Below are positions 1-6,919 of a DNA stretch of 15,986 bases, one piece after another. The stretch's first letter is position 1; each line of letters opens with the position of its first letter. The stretch spans positions 1-15,986 of the forward strand of contig CAUHBW010000036.1 in NCBI GenBank assembly GCA_959604115.1. The letters run 5' to 3'. Both the position numbers and the translations under genes were made by a program. The notes under the pieces are model-generated. The model had not been told where the DNA came from and searched no databases. It saw only the letters and a list, made by a program, of their open reading frames with translations. Source of the stretch: an uncultured Bilophila sp. (GTDB taxonomy: Bacteria > Desulfobacterota > Desulfovibrionia > Desulfovibrionales > Desulfovibrionaceae).

Positions 1-285
1 AATTGTTGCCGCCTGTCAGCCGATAGGCACGGCGAACCGCTTCTTTTCGCTCCAAGCCCGTCAGGCGTCCCTTTTTTCGAGTTAAGCGGAGATGCCGAGG
101 GCGGGTTGAAGACAGGCTTCTGTTTTTGGGCTTCTGCTTCGGGAAAGGTTTTGGAAGGGAGAGACGCTGCAACACACCGTATTGCAGCGTCTCTCGTGAG
201 CCGGAAGGGGGATTTTCGGGTGACTTTATGCCGCCGGCAAACAAAACGCGGTGTGTCGCTCTGGGCGTTTCTGAAGCGAAAGGCA
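1..285. other. Gene-free stretch at left edge
   Basis: I see no convincing gene here. Open frames exist on the plus strand but overlap the minus-strand small gene and have low-complexity composition typical of shadow frames. The only clear structure is the perfect stem-loop at 159-195, listed separately. Confidence 0.5.
159..195 (-). terminator. Perfect 14-bp stem-loop downstream of the TIGR04076 gene
   Basis: Bases 159-172 (GAGAGACGCTGCAA) are the exact reverse complement of 182-195, with a 9-base loop. It lies about 90 bases downstream of the small minus-strand gene ending at 286, so it may end that transcript. There is no clean T run on either side, so it could instead be a rho-dependent or bidirectional element, or a processing or stability hairpin. 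The palindrome is seen directly; its role is inferred. Confidence 0.5.
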
Positions 286-627
286 CTAGTCCTGATTGGG
301 AGTATAGTTGATGGTGGCGTCTTCGTCGGTGCGCTCGATCTTGAAGATCACGGGGCGCAGGCCGTCGTTGCAGCTACAGATGGCGACGCCGGGTTTTTCG
401 ATCCAGTCGCCGTAGTAGAACTGCCCGCTGCCGTGCGACAGGGCGAAGACGTACTGGTAGACGGCCTTCCACGCCTCGTCGCAGAATCCGTCCGGCTTCG
501 CGTAGTCGGCGTAAAAGACCTGCCCTTCCTTGAGCATCGGACACTTGCCGATGCCCTTCGAGCCGTATTCCCTGGCCAGTTCCTCGTCAAAATGACGCTT
601 GAGAACGGTAATTTTGCATTTTTTCAT
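286..627 (-). CDS. TIGR04076 family small protein
   Basis: This 113-residue protein of unknown function resembles the TIGR04076 family. It has the opening CKITVLKR, a CP-x-L-x-E-G-Q-x-F segment near residues 29-38, the FCDEAW segment at 48-53 and the closing DGLRPVIFKIER at 88-99. The five cysteines (4, 29, 49, 84, 86) suggest redox or metal chemistry, but this is inference. The ATG at 627 was chosen over the longer frame (to 681) because AGGAG lies eight bases upstream and the family begins at MKKCKI. It is the last gene in the minus-strand series, 218 bases past the sigma-54 regulator, with a long palindrome between them, so it is probably transcribed separately. Nothing links it directly to isethionate use. 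Soluble and cytoplasmic; no membrane segment or signal peptide is seen. Confidence 0.8.
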   Translation of the reverse strand: MKKCKITVLKRHFDEELAREYGSKGIGKCPMLKEGQVFYADYAKPDGFCDEAWKAVYQYVFALSHGSGQFYYGDWIEKPGVAICSCNDGLRPVIFKIERTDEDATINYTPNQD

Positions 628-787
628 GTGCTTTCTCCTATTAATCGACGTCTGCGGCAACGGGCAACCCCGCCGTCCCAAGAGAAGAGGCGTCTCCGGG
701 AAACATCCGCCGGGGAAAGGGCCTCAGCCGTCCCGCAGCCGCGTTCCGTCCCGTTTATGAAAGTCTTTGAAGAGGGAGGGATAGGGT

Positions 788-841
788 TTGGGGAAGGGAG
801 GGAGAAACTTTCTCCAGAAAGTTTCTCCCTCCCTTCCCCAA
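788..841 (-). terminator. 26-bp perfect palindrome after the regulator gene
   Basis: Bases 788-813 are the exact reverse complement of 816-841, with only CC between the arms, giving one of the longest perfect hairpins in the window. It starts five bases after the regulator stop codon (846-848) and probably ends or stabilises that transcript. No T run follows on the minus strand, so classic intrinsic termination is uncertain. Its purine-rich arm and self-contained form also fit a dispersed intergenic palindromic repeat. Confidence 0.6.
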
Positions 842-845
842 TCTT

Positions 846-2297
846 CTATTCCCCTTCTCCCTTCTCCGAATGCAGCTTCCGGAAAATCGTGCTTCGGTTG
901 ACCTTGAAGACCTCGGCGACCTTCTGGACGGAGCCGTGCACCTTGAGGGCCTTGCGGAGAATGCCGCGCTCGATGTCGGCCATGATGTCCTTGAGGGGGC
1001 GGTCGTAGTTGATGCCGTCGTCGGGGAAGAACAGCTCCTCGTTCTCGCACCCGGTCATGTGCCGGGGGAGATCCTTGACCGAGAGGGGGCCGTGGTCCTT
1101 GGTGATGACGATGCTGTGCATCAGGTTCTGGAGCTCGCGCACGTTGCCGGGCCACGAATACTGGCGCAGCGCATCCATGAGGCCGGGCGTCAGGTTCATG
1201 TGCTTGCGGTACTTCGTGGTGAAGACGTTCAGAAAATGGCTCACGAGCGGCTGGATGTCGTCGGGACGCTCGCGCAGGGGCGGGATGTTCACCACCGCGA
1301 CGTTGAGACGGTAGTAGAGGTCGCGGCGGAAAAGCCCCTTTTCCACGCGCTCCGCAAGATTGCGGTTGGTCGCGGCGATGATGCGGACGTTGACCTTGCG
1401 CGGTTTGGACGAACCCACGCGCATGATTTCGCCGTCCTGAAGCACGCGGAGCAGACGGGTCTGCATGGCCAGACTCAGCTCGCCGATTTCGTCGAGAAAG
1501 ACCGTGCCGCCGTCCGCCATTTCGAAATAGCCGCTCTTGCCCTTGTTGCCCGCGCCCGTGAACGCGCCGGGCATGTAGCCGAACAGCTCCGACTCGGTGA
1601 GGCTCTCGGAAATGCCGCCGCAGTCCACCTTGAGAAACATCTTTTCCTTGCGCAGGCTCAGCTCGTGGGTCATGCGGGCCACCACGTCCTTGCCCACGCC
1701 GGTCTCCCCGAGGATGAGCACCGTGGCGTCCGAACTGGCGAAACGTTCCACGAGGCTCATCACTTCCTTCATCTCGCGGCTCTCGAAGACCGGAACCAGC
1801 TCGCGGGTCTGCTCGCGGGCCATGAAGGCCAGACGATCATGGAACTGCTCGATGAGTTTTTTCTGGGCGGTCATCTCCTCCTGCAACTGGGTCAGGACGG
1901 TGATGTCGCGGGCAAAGGTCACGACGAGACAGAGCTGCCCCTTGTCGTCGAAGACGGGGTAGCCTGTGAGGACGAGACGCTTGCCGTTGGCGAGCTGCTG
2001 GACGTGGGTGGCGGATTTCCCGGTTTCGACGATCTGCGGGTTGACCACCTTGTCGAAGGTGCCTTGCTGGACGAGCGTGCGGATGTTCTTGCCCTGAATT
2101 TCTCCCTGCTTCAACCCGGTGAGGGTTTCGTACATTTTGTTGACGAACAGGGTCGTCCCCTCCACGTCGCTGATGAAGACGCCGTCGGACAGGGTATCGA
2201 GGATGCTTTCGAAGTGCGGGGCAAGGGAGTGCATGGGGGTGTTTTCCATAGGCATCGCATAAGAAATAAAATGATTGCAGGGGAATTCATTTCTCAT
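846..2297 (-). CDS. PAS-domain sigma-54-dependent transcriptional activator
   Basis: A 483-residue enhancer-binding protein that would open sigma-54 promoters. It has a PAS-like sensor at about 28-135, a short linker, then the AAA+ domain: Walker A GETGVGKD at 197-204, the sigma-54 contact loop GAFTGA at 244-249, Walker B GGTVFLDE at 263-270, arginine-finger region RRDLYYRL at 324-331 and WPGNVREL at 382-389. A Fis-type helix-turn-helix closes it at about 445-476. The start at 2297 is preferred because GAGG lies seven bases upstream; a GTG at 2345 extends the frame but has no ribosome site. There is no receiver domain, so it likely senses a ligand or redox state through the PAS domain. Both BMC transcription units carry sigma-54 promoters, making it the likely regulator of islAB and the shell operon. 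It follows the islB terminator, so it has its own promoter, which I could not identify. Confidence 0.93.
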   Translation of the reverse strand: MRNEFPCNHFISYAMPMENTPMHSLAPHFESILDTLSDGVFISDVEGTTLFVNKMYETLTGLKQGEIQGKNIRTLVQQGTFDKVVNPQIVETGKSATHVQQLANGKRLVLTGYPVFDDKGQLCLVVTFARDITVLTQLQEEMTAQKKLIEQFHDRLAFMAREQTRELVPVFESREMKEVMSLVERFASSDATVLILGETGVGKDVVARMTHELSLRKEKMFLKVDCGGISESLTESELFGYMPGAFTGAGNKGKSGYFEMADGGTVFLDEIGELSLAMQTRLLRVLQDGEIMRVGSSKPRKVNVRIIAATNRNLAERVEKGLFRRDLYYRLNVAVVNIPPLRERPDDIQPLVSHFLNVFTTKYRKHMNLTPGLMDALRQYSWPGNVRELQNLMHSIVITKDHGPLSVKDLPRHMTGCENEELFFPDDGINYDRPLKDIMADIERGILRKALKVHGSVQKVAEVFKVNRSTIFRKLHSEKGEGE

Positions 2298-2365
2298 GCT
2301 AGTGCCTCGACGCAAGAACGTCAAGGCGTCGGCGGCAAATGCCACGGTGAAAGGGGGGCGGAACG

Positions 2366-2397
2366 AAAAATCCCCGTCCGGGCGCGCCGGACGGGGA
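2366..2397 (-). terminator. Intrinsic terminator after islB
   Basis: An 11-bp perfect GC-rich stem (2371-2381 with 2387-2397, loop GCGCG) is followed on the minus strand by five T residues (2366-2370). It lies 30 bases past the islB stop codon and ends the islA-islB transcript, separating it from the downstream regulator gene. Confidence 0.9.
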
Positions 2398-2426
2398 CAG
2401 TATTCGCGGGGTTGGGCGAAGGCTGG

Positions 2427-3365
2427 CTACTTCGCGGCTTCCGGCGCGGCTCCGCGGGTTTCGTCGACGATCCGCTGGATGCGCTGCGCCACGCCGTCGG
2501 GCAGGCTGACGTCGCCCATCAGGTAGGGGCGGCTCAGGAAGTCGTACTTCTGGGTGCCCAGACGGTGGTAGGGGAGGGCTTCATAGCCGACGTTCTCGTG
2601 GCCCTTGAGGAATTCGCCGAGCGCGCGGGCGAATTCGTCGTCGTCGTTGAAGCCGGGGATGATGGGCGTGCGGACCTGCACATGCAGGTTGGGGAACTCG
2701 GTGAGCAGCTTCTTGAGGTTGCTGAGGATGAGTTCGTTGCCCACGCCGGCGCCTTCGCGGTGCTTCGCGCTGTCCATCTGCTTGACGTCGAACAGCACGT
2801 AGTTGAGATACTGGGCGGCTTCCTTGAGGGTTTCCCACGGAATGCAGCCGCAGGTTTCGATGGCGGTCTTGATGCGGCGATGGCGCGCTTCACGGAGCAG
2901 CGGAATGGCGATGTCGGCGTGCATGAGGGGTTCGCCGCCGGAGAGGGTCATGCCGCCGCCGGAGCGGGCGTAGAAGATGGCGTCCTTTTCCACTTCCTTG
3001 AGGATCTGATCGACGGTCTTGGTTTCACCGTAGATGATCGTGCCCTGAGCGGGACAGGCGTGGGCGCAGTCGAGCGTCTTGCAGACGTCGCACTTGCTGC
3101 GGTCCAGCTTCAGGGAGCCGTCCTCGTTGATGCTGATGGCGTCGTGCGGACAGGCCTTGATGCAGCGGTGGCAGCCGATGCAGCGGCCCTTGTTGTAGGC
3201 GACCTGCGGGTGGGAAGCCTGGGACTCGGGGTTGCTGCACCACTTGCAGGACAGGGGGCAGCCCTTCAGGAATACGATGGTCCGGATGCCGGGGCCGTCG
3301 TGGACGGAATATTTCTGGATGTTGAAGACGGTTCCGGTCGCCTTTCTATCTTCAAAGGAACCCAT
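2427..3365 (-). CDS. islB: Isethionate sulfite-lyase activating enzyme (radical SAM glycyl-radical activase)
   Basis: A 312-residue radical SAM enzyme that would abstract a hydrogen from the IslA glycine to make the glycyl radical, using S-adenosylmethionine and reduced electron donor. The SAM-cluster motif CxxxCxxC is at C36, C40 and C43 in KGCPLSCKWCSNPE. A ferredoxin-like insert follows with two 4Fe-4S motifs (C62, C65, C68, C72 and C92, C95, C100, C104), as in the activases of non-PFL glycyl radical enzymes. SGGEP is at 142-146. The start at 3365 is chosen over the upstream ATG at 3428 because AGAGG precedes it, the family begins near here, and the longer form would start inside the hairpin at 3398-3430. 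It follows islA by about 100 bases on the same strand, and no separate promoter is visible. The IslB assignment rests on its pairing with islA. Confidence 0.93.
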   Translation of the reverse strand: MGSFEDRKATGTVFNIQKYSVHDGPGIRTIVFLKGCPLSCKWCSNPESQASHPQVAYNKGRCIGCHRCIKACPHDAISINEDGSLKLDRSKCDVCKTLDCAHACPAQGTIIYGETKTVDQILKEVEKDAIFYARSGGGMTLSGGEPLMHADIAIPLLREARHRRIKTAIETCGCIPWETLKEAAQYLNYVLFDVKQMDSAKHREGAGVGNELILSNLKKLLTEFPNLHVQVRTPIIPGFNDDDEFARALGEFLKGHENVGYEALPYHRLGTQKYDFLSRPYLMGDVSLPDGVAQRIQRIVDETRGAAPEAAK

Positions 3366-3397
3366 GTGGACTACCTCTTTCTGAGCGTTGAGTGTGA

Positions 3398-3430
3398 AAA
3401 TGGCGGGCCAGAAAATCCGGCCCGCCATTT
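3398..3430 (-). terminator. Hairpin between islA and islB (partial terminator or mRNA stabiliser)
   Basis: A 12-bp perfect stem (3398-3409 with 3419-3430, 9-base loop) lies between the islA stop and the islB start. On the minus strand the stem ends in ATTT and is followed by one more T, then C, so the T run is weak. Since islB has no evident promoter of its own, read-through is expected, and the hairpin likely lowers islB relative to islA or protects the islA 3' end. Confidence 0.7.
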
Positions 3431-3469
3431 ATTTAATCATTCATCTCGAGTGCCGCAAGCGGCCAGAAC

Positions 3470-5962
3470 TTACATCTGGTCGTGGCCGGTACGGGCGATG
3501 AGGTCGTTCTGCAGGTCGGGGGTCAGGTCGACGAAGTAGGCGCTGTACCCGGCGATGCGGACGATGAGGTTACGATACTTCTGCGGGTCCTTCTGGGCCT
3601 TCTTCAGGGTATCGGCGTTGATGACGTTGAACTGGATGTGCCACAGCTTCAGGTCGCACCAGGTGCGGATGAACTGGACCAGCTTTTCGGTACCGGCATC
3701 GCCTTCAACGCACTTGGGGGTGAACTTCACGTTGATCAGACGGGCAGCGCGGGCGCGCATGCCGTAGTTCTTCGTGTTGTGGTTGGAGAGCAGGATGGCG
3801 GTGGGGCCATTGTGGTCGGCGCCGTGAGACGGGGAAGAACCGTCGGACAGCGGGAACCAGGCAACGCGGCCGTTCGGGGTAGCGGAAACGACCTTGCCGA
3901 AGGGCACGTGAGAGGTGAAGGGCACGTAACGGCAGTCGTTGTTGATGCCCATTTCCTTGCTGTACTTGGCGGCGAAGCCCACGGCCATGCGGTCGAGTTC
4001 GCGGCCGATTTCGTCGGCGTATTCGTCGTCGTTGCCGTAGCAGGGAGCCGTGCGGAGAAGCTGCTGGATGTCTTCGTAGCCTTCGAAGTTGGCTTCGAGA
4101 GCGTCGATGAGCTGATCCATGGTGAGCTTCTTGTCTTCAAACACGAGCTTCTTGATGGCGGCCAGGGAGTCGATGACGGTGCCGAGGCCCATGAATTCGA
4201 AGTAGCCGAAGTTCAGGCCTTCGGGGATCTGGGGCTGGTGCAGGTCGATGCAGTGCTTGCGGCACAGAGCGTGCAGCACGGAACCCATGGGCTGGGCGAA
4301 GTGCTTGGCGCGGGTCTGGATGACGATGTACTGCTGCACGAAGGTCGTGCGGAGCAGGAGCATGTGCTGCTGCACATAGGCGTTCCAGAATTCTTCCCAG
4401 GTCTTGAACTTGCGGGCGTCGCCGGTGGCGATGCCGAGCTGGGCGTCGCCGTACTTCTTCATCTTACCGTTGTAGAGAGCCATTTCAACGGCGGTGGCGA
4501 AGTTGGTGTACGCGCCGCCGGAGGTGTAGGTGTCGCGGTTGGGCATACGGATTTCGATGCAGCCGGACACGGCGTAGTCAAGGGCTTCTTCAAAGGTCGC
4601 GCCCTTGGAGACATACAGGGGGATGCATTCTTCGTCGTTGCACAGCTTGGGGAAGCCGGAGCCGAACTTGATGGTTTCGGCGACGTCCCACAGGTAGCGT
4701 TCAGGCGAACGGCTGTGGATACGGGCGGCGAGGTCGGGGTAGTGCAGCGGGAATTCGCGCTTGGATTTCAGGAACAGGTAGGTCAGATCGTTGGTCGCGT
4801 CGCGGCCGTCCGGGGTCTGGCCGCCGATGGTGACGGCTTCCCAGTGAGCGTAGCCTTCGTTGAAGGCGCCGCCGGCGGGGGAGATGTACATGTCGATGAA
4901 CTCGGCCATGCCGACCCACACGCATTCCAGGTATTCCAGAGCCTTTTCATCGGTCAGGATGCCGGCTTCCATGTCCTTCTTGTAGAAGGGATAGAAGTAC
5001 TGGTCCATGCGGCCGTTGGAAATGGTGGTACCGGTCTTCTGTTCCAGACGGGAGAACATCTGGGTGAAGTACTGGGACTGAACGGCTTCGTAGAAGTCGC
5101 GAGCCGGGTTGCCGGGCACGTGTTCGGCGTTTTCGGCCATGCGGATGAGTTCGGCCTTGCGGACCGGATCGGCGCATTCTTCAGCGGCCTTGCGGGCGGC
5201 GTCGGCGTGGCGCTTGGCCCACAGCACGATGGCTTCGCACACGAGGATCGTGGCTTCGATGAAGGGACGCTTGTCCACCTGGTCCACGGGGGAAGCCGGG
5301 TCAAGAGCGGCCAGCTTTTCTTCCATTTCCTGCTTCAGGCCGTTGAAGCCGCGCTTCAGCACCACTTCGTAGTCGTGCACCCACTGGATGGAGGAACGGA
5401 ACGAAGAGGTTTCGTTGACGATGAAGCGGGAGATGAGGCCGTCGGGGTCGTCGTAGGTCAGCTTGTGGACTTCGGCGGGCAGAGCGCGGTTCAGCGCTTC
5501 GTGGTAGGTGCGGCCCTTCCAGAAGGGAGCGATCTGTTCGACCACGATCTTGGCGTCTTCGGGGCTGATGGCGGCCGGAGACTGGGGACGGGTGGGCAGG
5601 TCGCGCACGGCGATGTCGAGGAAGTCGCCGTCGAGTTCGGGATACAGGATGCCGTAACGGCCGTCATGACCGCCGCAGCGGCCGAGGATGAGCTGGTCGT
5701 CCTGCACCATGACCGTGATGTTCTTGGCGATGTGCATCAGAGCCTTGGCCCAGCGGAGCACCAGAGGCTGCCCCACGGTTTCGGCCATGGACTGGGTGAA
5801 GAACAGGGCGCGTTCCACGTCGATGGCGGGTTTCTGGCCGTCGAAACGTTCGAGCAGCTTGAACACGCGCTTGTGGGATTCGCGATAGATGTCTTCCTTG
5901 CCAGCGAGCTTGTCTTCAAGGCGCTGTTCATGAGGGGATTTGACTTCAGTAAGCTGAGCCAT
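3470..5962 (-). CDS. islA: Isethionate sulfite-lyase (glycyl radical enzyme)
   Basis: An 830-residue glycyl radical enzyme that cleaves the C-S bond of isethionate to acetaldehyde and sulfite. The N-terminal PFL-type barrel runs to about 690 and the glycine-radical domain closes the protein. Thiyl cysteine C468 and general base E470 lie in SGCIEIRMPNRDTY. The radical glycine is G805 in RIAGYSAYF. R189, Q193, W374, R678 and F682 are also present, the residues I recall lining the sulfonate site of the Bilophila wadsworthia enzyme, with identical numbering. Choline TMA-lyase and glycerol dehydratase have GCVEP-like loops instead, so those activities are unlikely. The ATG at 5962 has GGAG seven bases upstream. 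It has its own sigma-54 promoter at 6075-6090 and a leader of about 100 bases. No typical separate encapsulation peptide is obvious; how it enters the shell is not clear from sequence. Confidence 0.97.
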   Translation of the reverse strand: MAQLTEVKSPHEQRLEDKLAGKEDIYRESHKRVFKLLERFDGQKPAIDVERALFFTQSMAETVGQPLVLRWAKALMHIAKNITVMVQDDQLILGRCGGHDGRYGILYPELDGDFLDIAVRDLPTRPQSPAAISPEDAKIVVEQIAPFWKGRTYHEALNRALPAEVHKLTYDDPDGLISRFIVNETSSFRSSIQWVHDYEVVLKRGFNGLKQEMEEKLAALDPASPVDQVDKRPFIEATILVCEAIVLWAKRHADAARKAAEECADPVRKAELIRMAENAEHVPGNPARDFYEAVQSQYFTQMFSRLEQKTGTTISNGRMDQYFYPFYKKDMEAGILTDEKALEYLECVWVGMAEFIDMYISPAGGAFNEGYAHWEAVTIGGQTPDGRDATNDLTYLFLKSKREFPLHYPDLAARIHSRSPERYLWDVAETIKFGSGFPKLCNDEECIPLYVSKGATFEEALDYAVSGCIEIRMPNRDTYTSGGAYTNFATAVEMALYNGKMKKYGDAQLGIATGDARKFKTWEEFWNAYVQQHMLLLRTTFVQQYIVIQTRAKHFAQPMGSVLHALCRKHCIDLHQPQIPEGLNFGYFEFMGLGTVIDSLAAIKKLVFEDKKLTMDQLIDALEANFEGYEDIQQLLRTAPCYGNDDEYADEIGRELDRMAVGFAAKYSKEMGINNDCRYVPFTSHVPFGKVVSATPNGRVAWFPLSDGSSPSHGADHNGPTAILLSNHNTKNYGMRARAARLINVKFTPKCVEGDAGTEKLVQFIRTWCDLKLWHIQFNVINADTLKKAQKDPQKYRNLIVRIAGYSAYFVDLTPDLQNDLIARTGHDQM

Positions 5963-6064
5963 GGTACTTCTCCGTATGAAAAATTAAGGTTGAGTTGTAT
6001 GGTTGCTTGGAGCTTTCCCGTGTTGCCACCTGGAAGTTCTCGTTCGCTTCTTCACTTGTCTTGC
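5963..6064 (-). promoter_or_regulatory. islA: islA leader region
   Basis: About 100 bases of predicted 5' leader lie between the sigma-54 start site (near 6064) and the islA ATG. The ribosome site GGAG (minus strand) is seven bases before the ATG. I see no riboswitch-like structure. Confidence 0.45.
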
Positions 6065-6074
6065 TTTTCTATAA

Positions 6075-6090
6075 AGCAAGGGCCGTGCCA
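6075..6090 (-). promoter_or_regulatory. Sigma-54 promoter of islA
   Basis: The minus strand reads TGGCACGGCCCTTGCT, which matches the -24/-12 consensus TGGCACG-N4-TTGCW at every defined base. Predicted transcription start is near 6064. A sigma-54 activator gene lies just downstream of islB, and dyad sites lie 90-320 bases upstream of this promoter. Confidence 0.93.
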
Positions 6091-6174
6091 GAAGTGCCCG
6101 AAAAAATATTTCGCTGTTATTTCGTATGATTGTGAGAAACGGAATTTTGGGATGCGAGGGCGGAAAACGGTCTG

Positions 6175-6190
6175 GTCGCAATTTTGCACT
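6175..6190. promoter_or_regulatory. Dyad site A, islA upstream activator site candidate
   Basis: GTCGCAATTTTGCACT is an imperfect copy of the dyad G-T-Y-GCAA-NN-TTGCGAC. Its centre is about 94 bases upstream of the -24 element, a usual distance for a sigma-54 enhancer site. Confidence 0.7.
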
Positions 6191-6228
6191 ACTTATCAGG
6201 AATTATCCCTAAAAAGGTCGAGATCGAT

Positions 6229-6244
6229 GATGCAAAATTGCGAC
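6229..6244. promoter_or_regulatory. Dyad site B, islA upstream activator site candidate
   Basis: GATGCAAAATTGCGAC has the same 7-2-7 dyad layout as sites A, C and D. Its centre is 54 bases from site A, about five helical turns, so two activator dimers could lie on the same face of the DNA. Confidence 0.75.
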
Positions 6245-6384
6245 ATATACGCTTTTTCCTGCAACCTCAATCTCCGATTTCCAGTGGAAAGAGAACCATT
6301 CCTGAAAGGCGTTTTTATCTCATTGATATCATGTCTGAAAAAAGCGCCCTTTGGAGAGCATTGGGACCAAGGGGTCCTTTTTGT

Positions 6385-6400
6385 GTTGCAATTTTGCGAC
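6385..6400. promoter_or_regulatory. Dyad site C, distal upstream site candidate
   Basis: GTTGCAATTTTGCGAC is a near-perfect dyad. It is 210 bases from site A, close to 20 helical turns. The copy in front of the large BMC operon (15817-15832) differs from it at only one base. Confidence 0.75.
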
Positions 6401-6871
6401 AATAAAAAAGTATCGTTTGTGAAAAAAAGAATTATTGAAGCCGGCTGTAGTCCCGGAACTGTTGGAAAAAACAGATAATCCGAAAAAAATAGGCTCCAAT
6501 GGAGATAAAACGGGCTCAAAAGGACGATTTCGGCGAAAAAGGCCTTTTGCAAGCCGGCGATGCTATAGCCTGTTTCTTTCTTTGAAGGACGCTGCCGGGA
6601 CGGACAGGATGCAAGGGCATGCCGTGCCGGAGAAGCGGGCTCTTCACGATTTCCGCGAAATCTTGCCGAAAGGACGCTTGCGGAATTGCGGAATGCTCCC
6701 CTGAGGCGATGTCTTGCCAAGGGAAAGGAGAAACCGGTTTTATGGAGATACGCTGGCAGACGCCGGAGCCGTGTCCGGACAGCTCCGCCGGGGACTTTCC
6801 CGCTCTCCTCCGGGGGGGATGCGGAAACGGGAGCGAATCCCGTGGTGCGGGGCATGTACGGCTGCTCAACG
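6401..6871. other. 470-base stretch without a gene, upstream of the islA control sites
   Basis: No coding frame here looks real: the long minus-strand frame covering 6196-6945 runs across the terminator and the dyad sites. The part nearest the dyads is AT-rich compared with the flanking genes. I see no RNA gene, repeat or insertion element. One sigma-54-like string near 6610-6628 has wrong spacing. Confidence 0.5.
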
Positions 6872-6900
6872 AAAAAGGGGAGGGACGATCCCTCCCCTTT
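6872..6900 (-). terminator. Intrinsic terminator of the BMC operon
   Basis: A 12-bp stem (6874-6885 with 6889-6900, loop CGA) of GGGGAGGGA type is followed on the minus strand by a run of T residues ending at 6872. It lies 20 bases past the aldehyde dehydrogenase stop codon and separates the ten-gene operon from islAB. Confidence 0.93.
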
Positions 6901-6919
6901 ACAAAGGCAAGCGCTACAA

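Noticed and set aside
870..3539. Plus-strand 889-residue open frame
   Set aside because: It is the antisense shadow of the regulator and islB genes, with the His/Val/Asp/Gly-rich composition expected of a complement of GC-rich coding sequence.
3470..5962. Identity as choline trimethylamine-lyase, glycerol/diol dehydratase or pyruvate formate-lyase
   Set aside because: The active-site loop is GCIEIR rather than GCVEP or the double Cys of pyruvate formate-lyase, and the sulfonate-binding arginines 189 and 678 fit isethionate lyase.
3482..6478. Plus-strand 998-residue open frame
   Set aside because: It is the antisense shadow of islA plus its promoter region; IslA on the other strand has every catalytic residue in place.
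6610..6628. Second sigma-54-like string upstream of islA
   Set aside because: GGCACG and TTGCA occur on the minus strand but are separated by eight bases instead of four, so the -24 and -12 elements cannot both be contacted.
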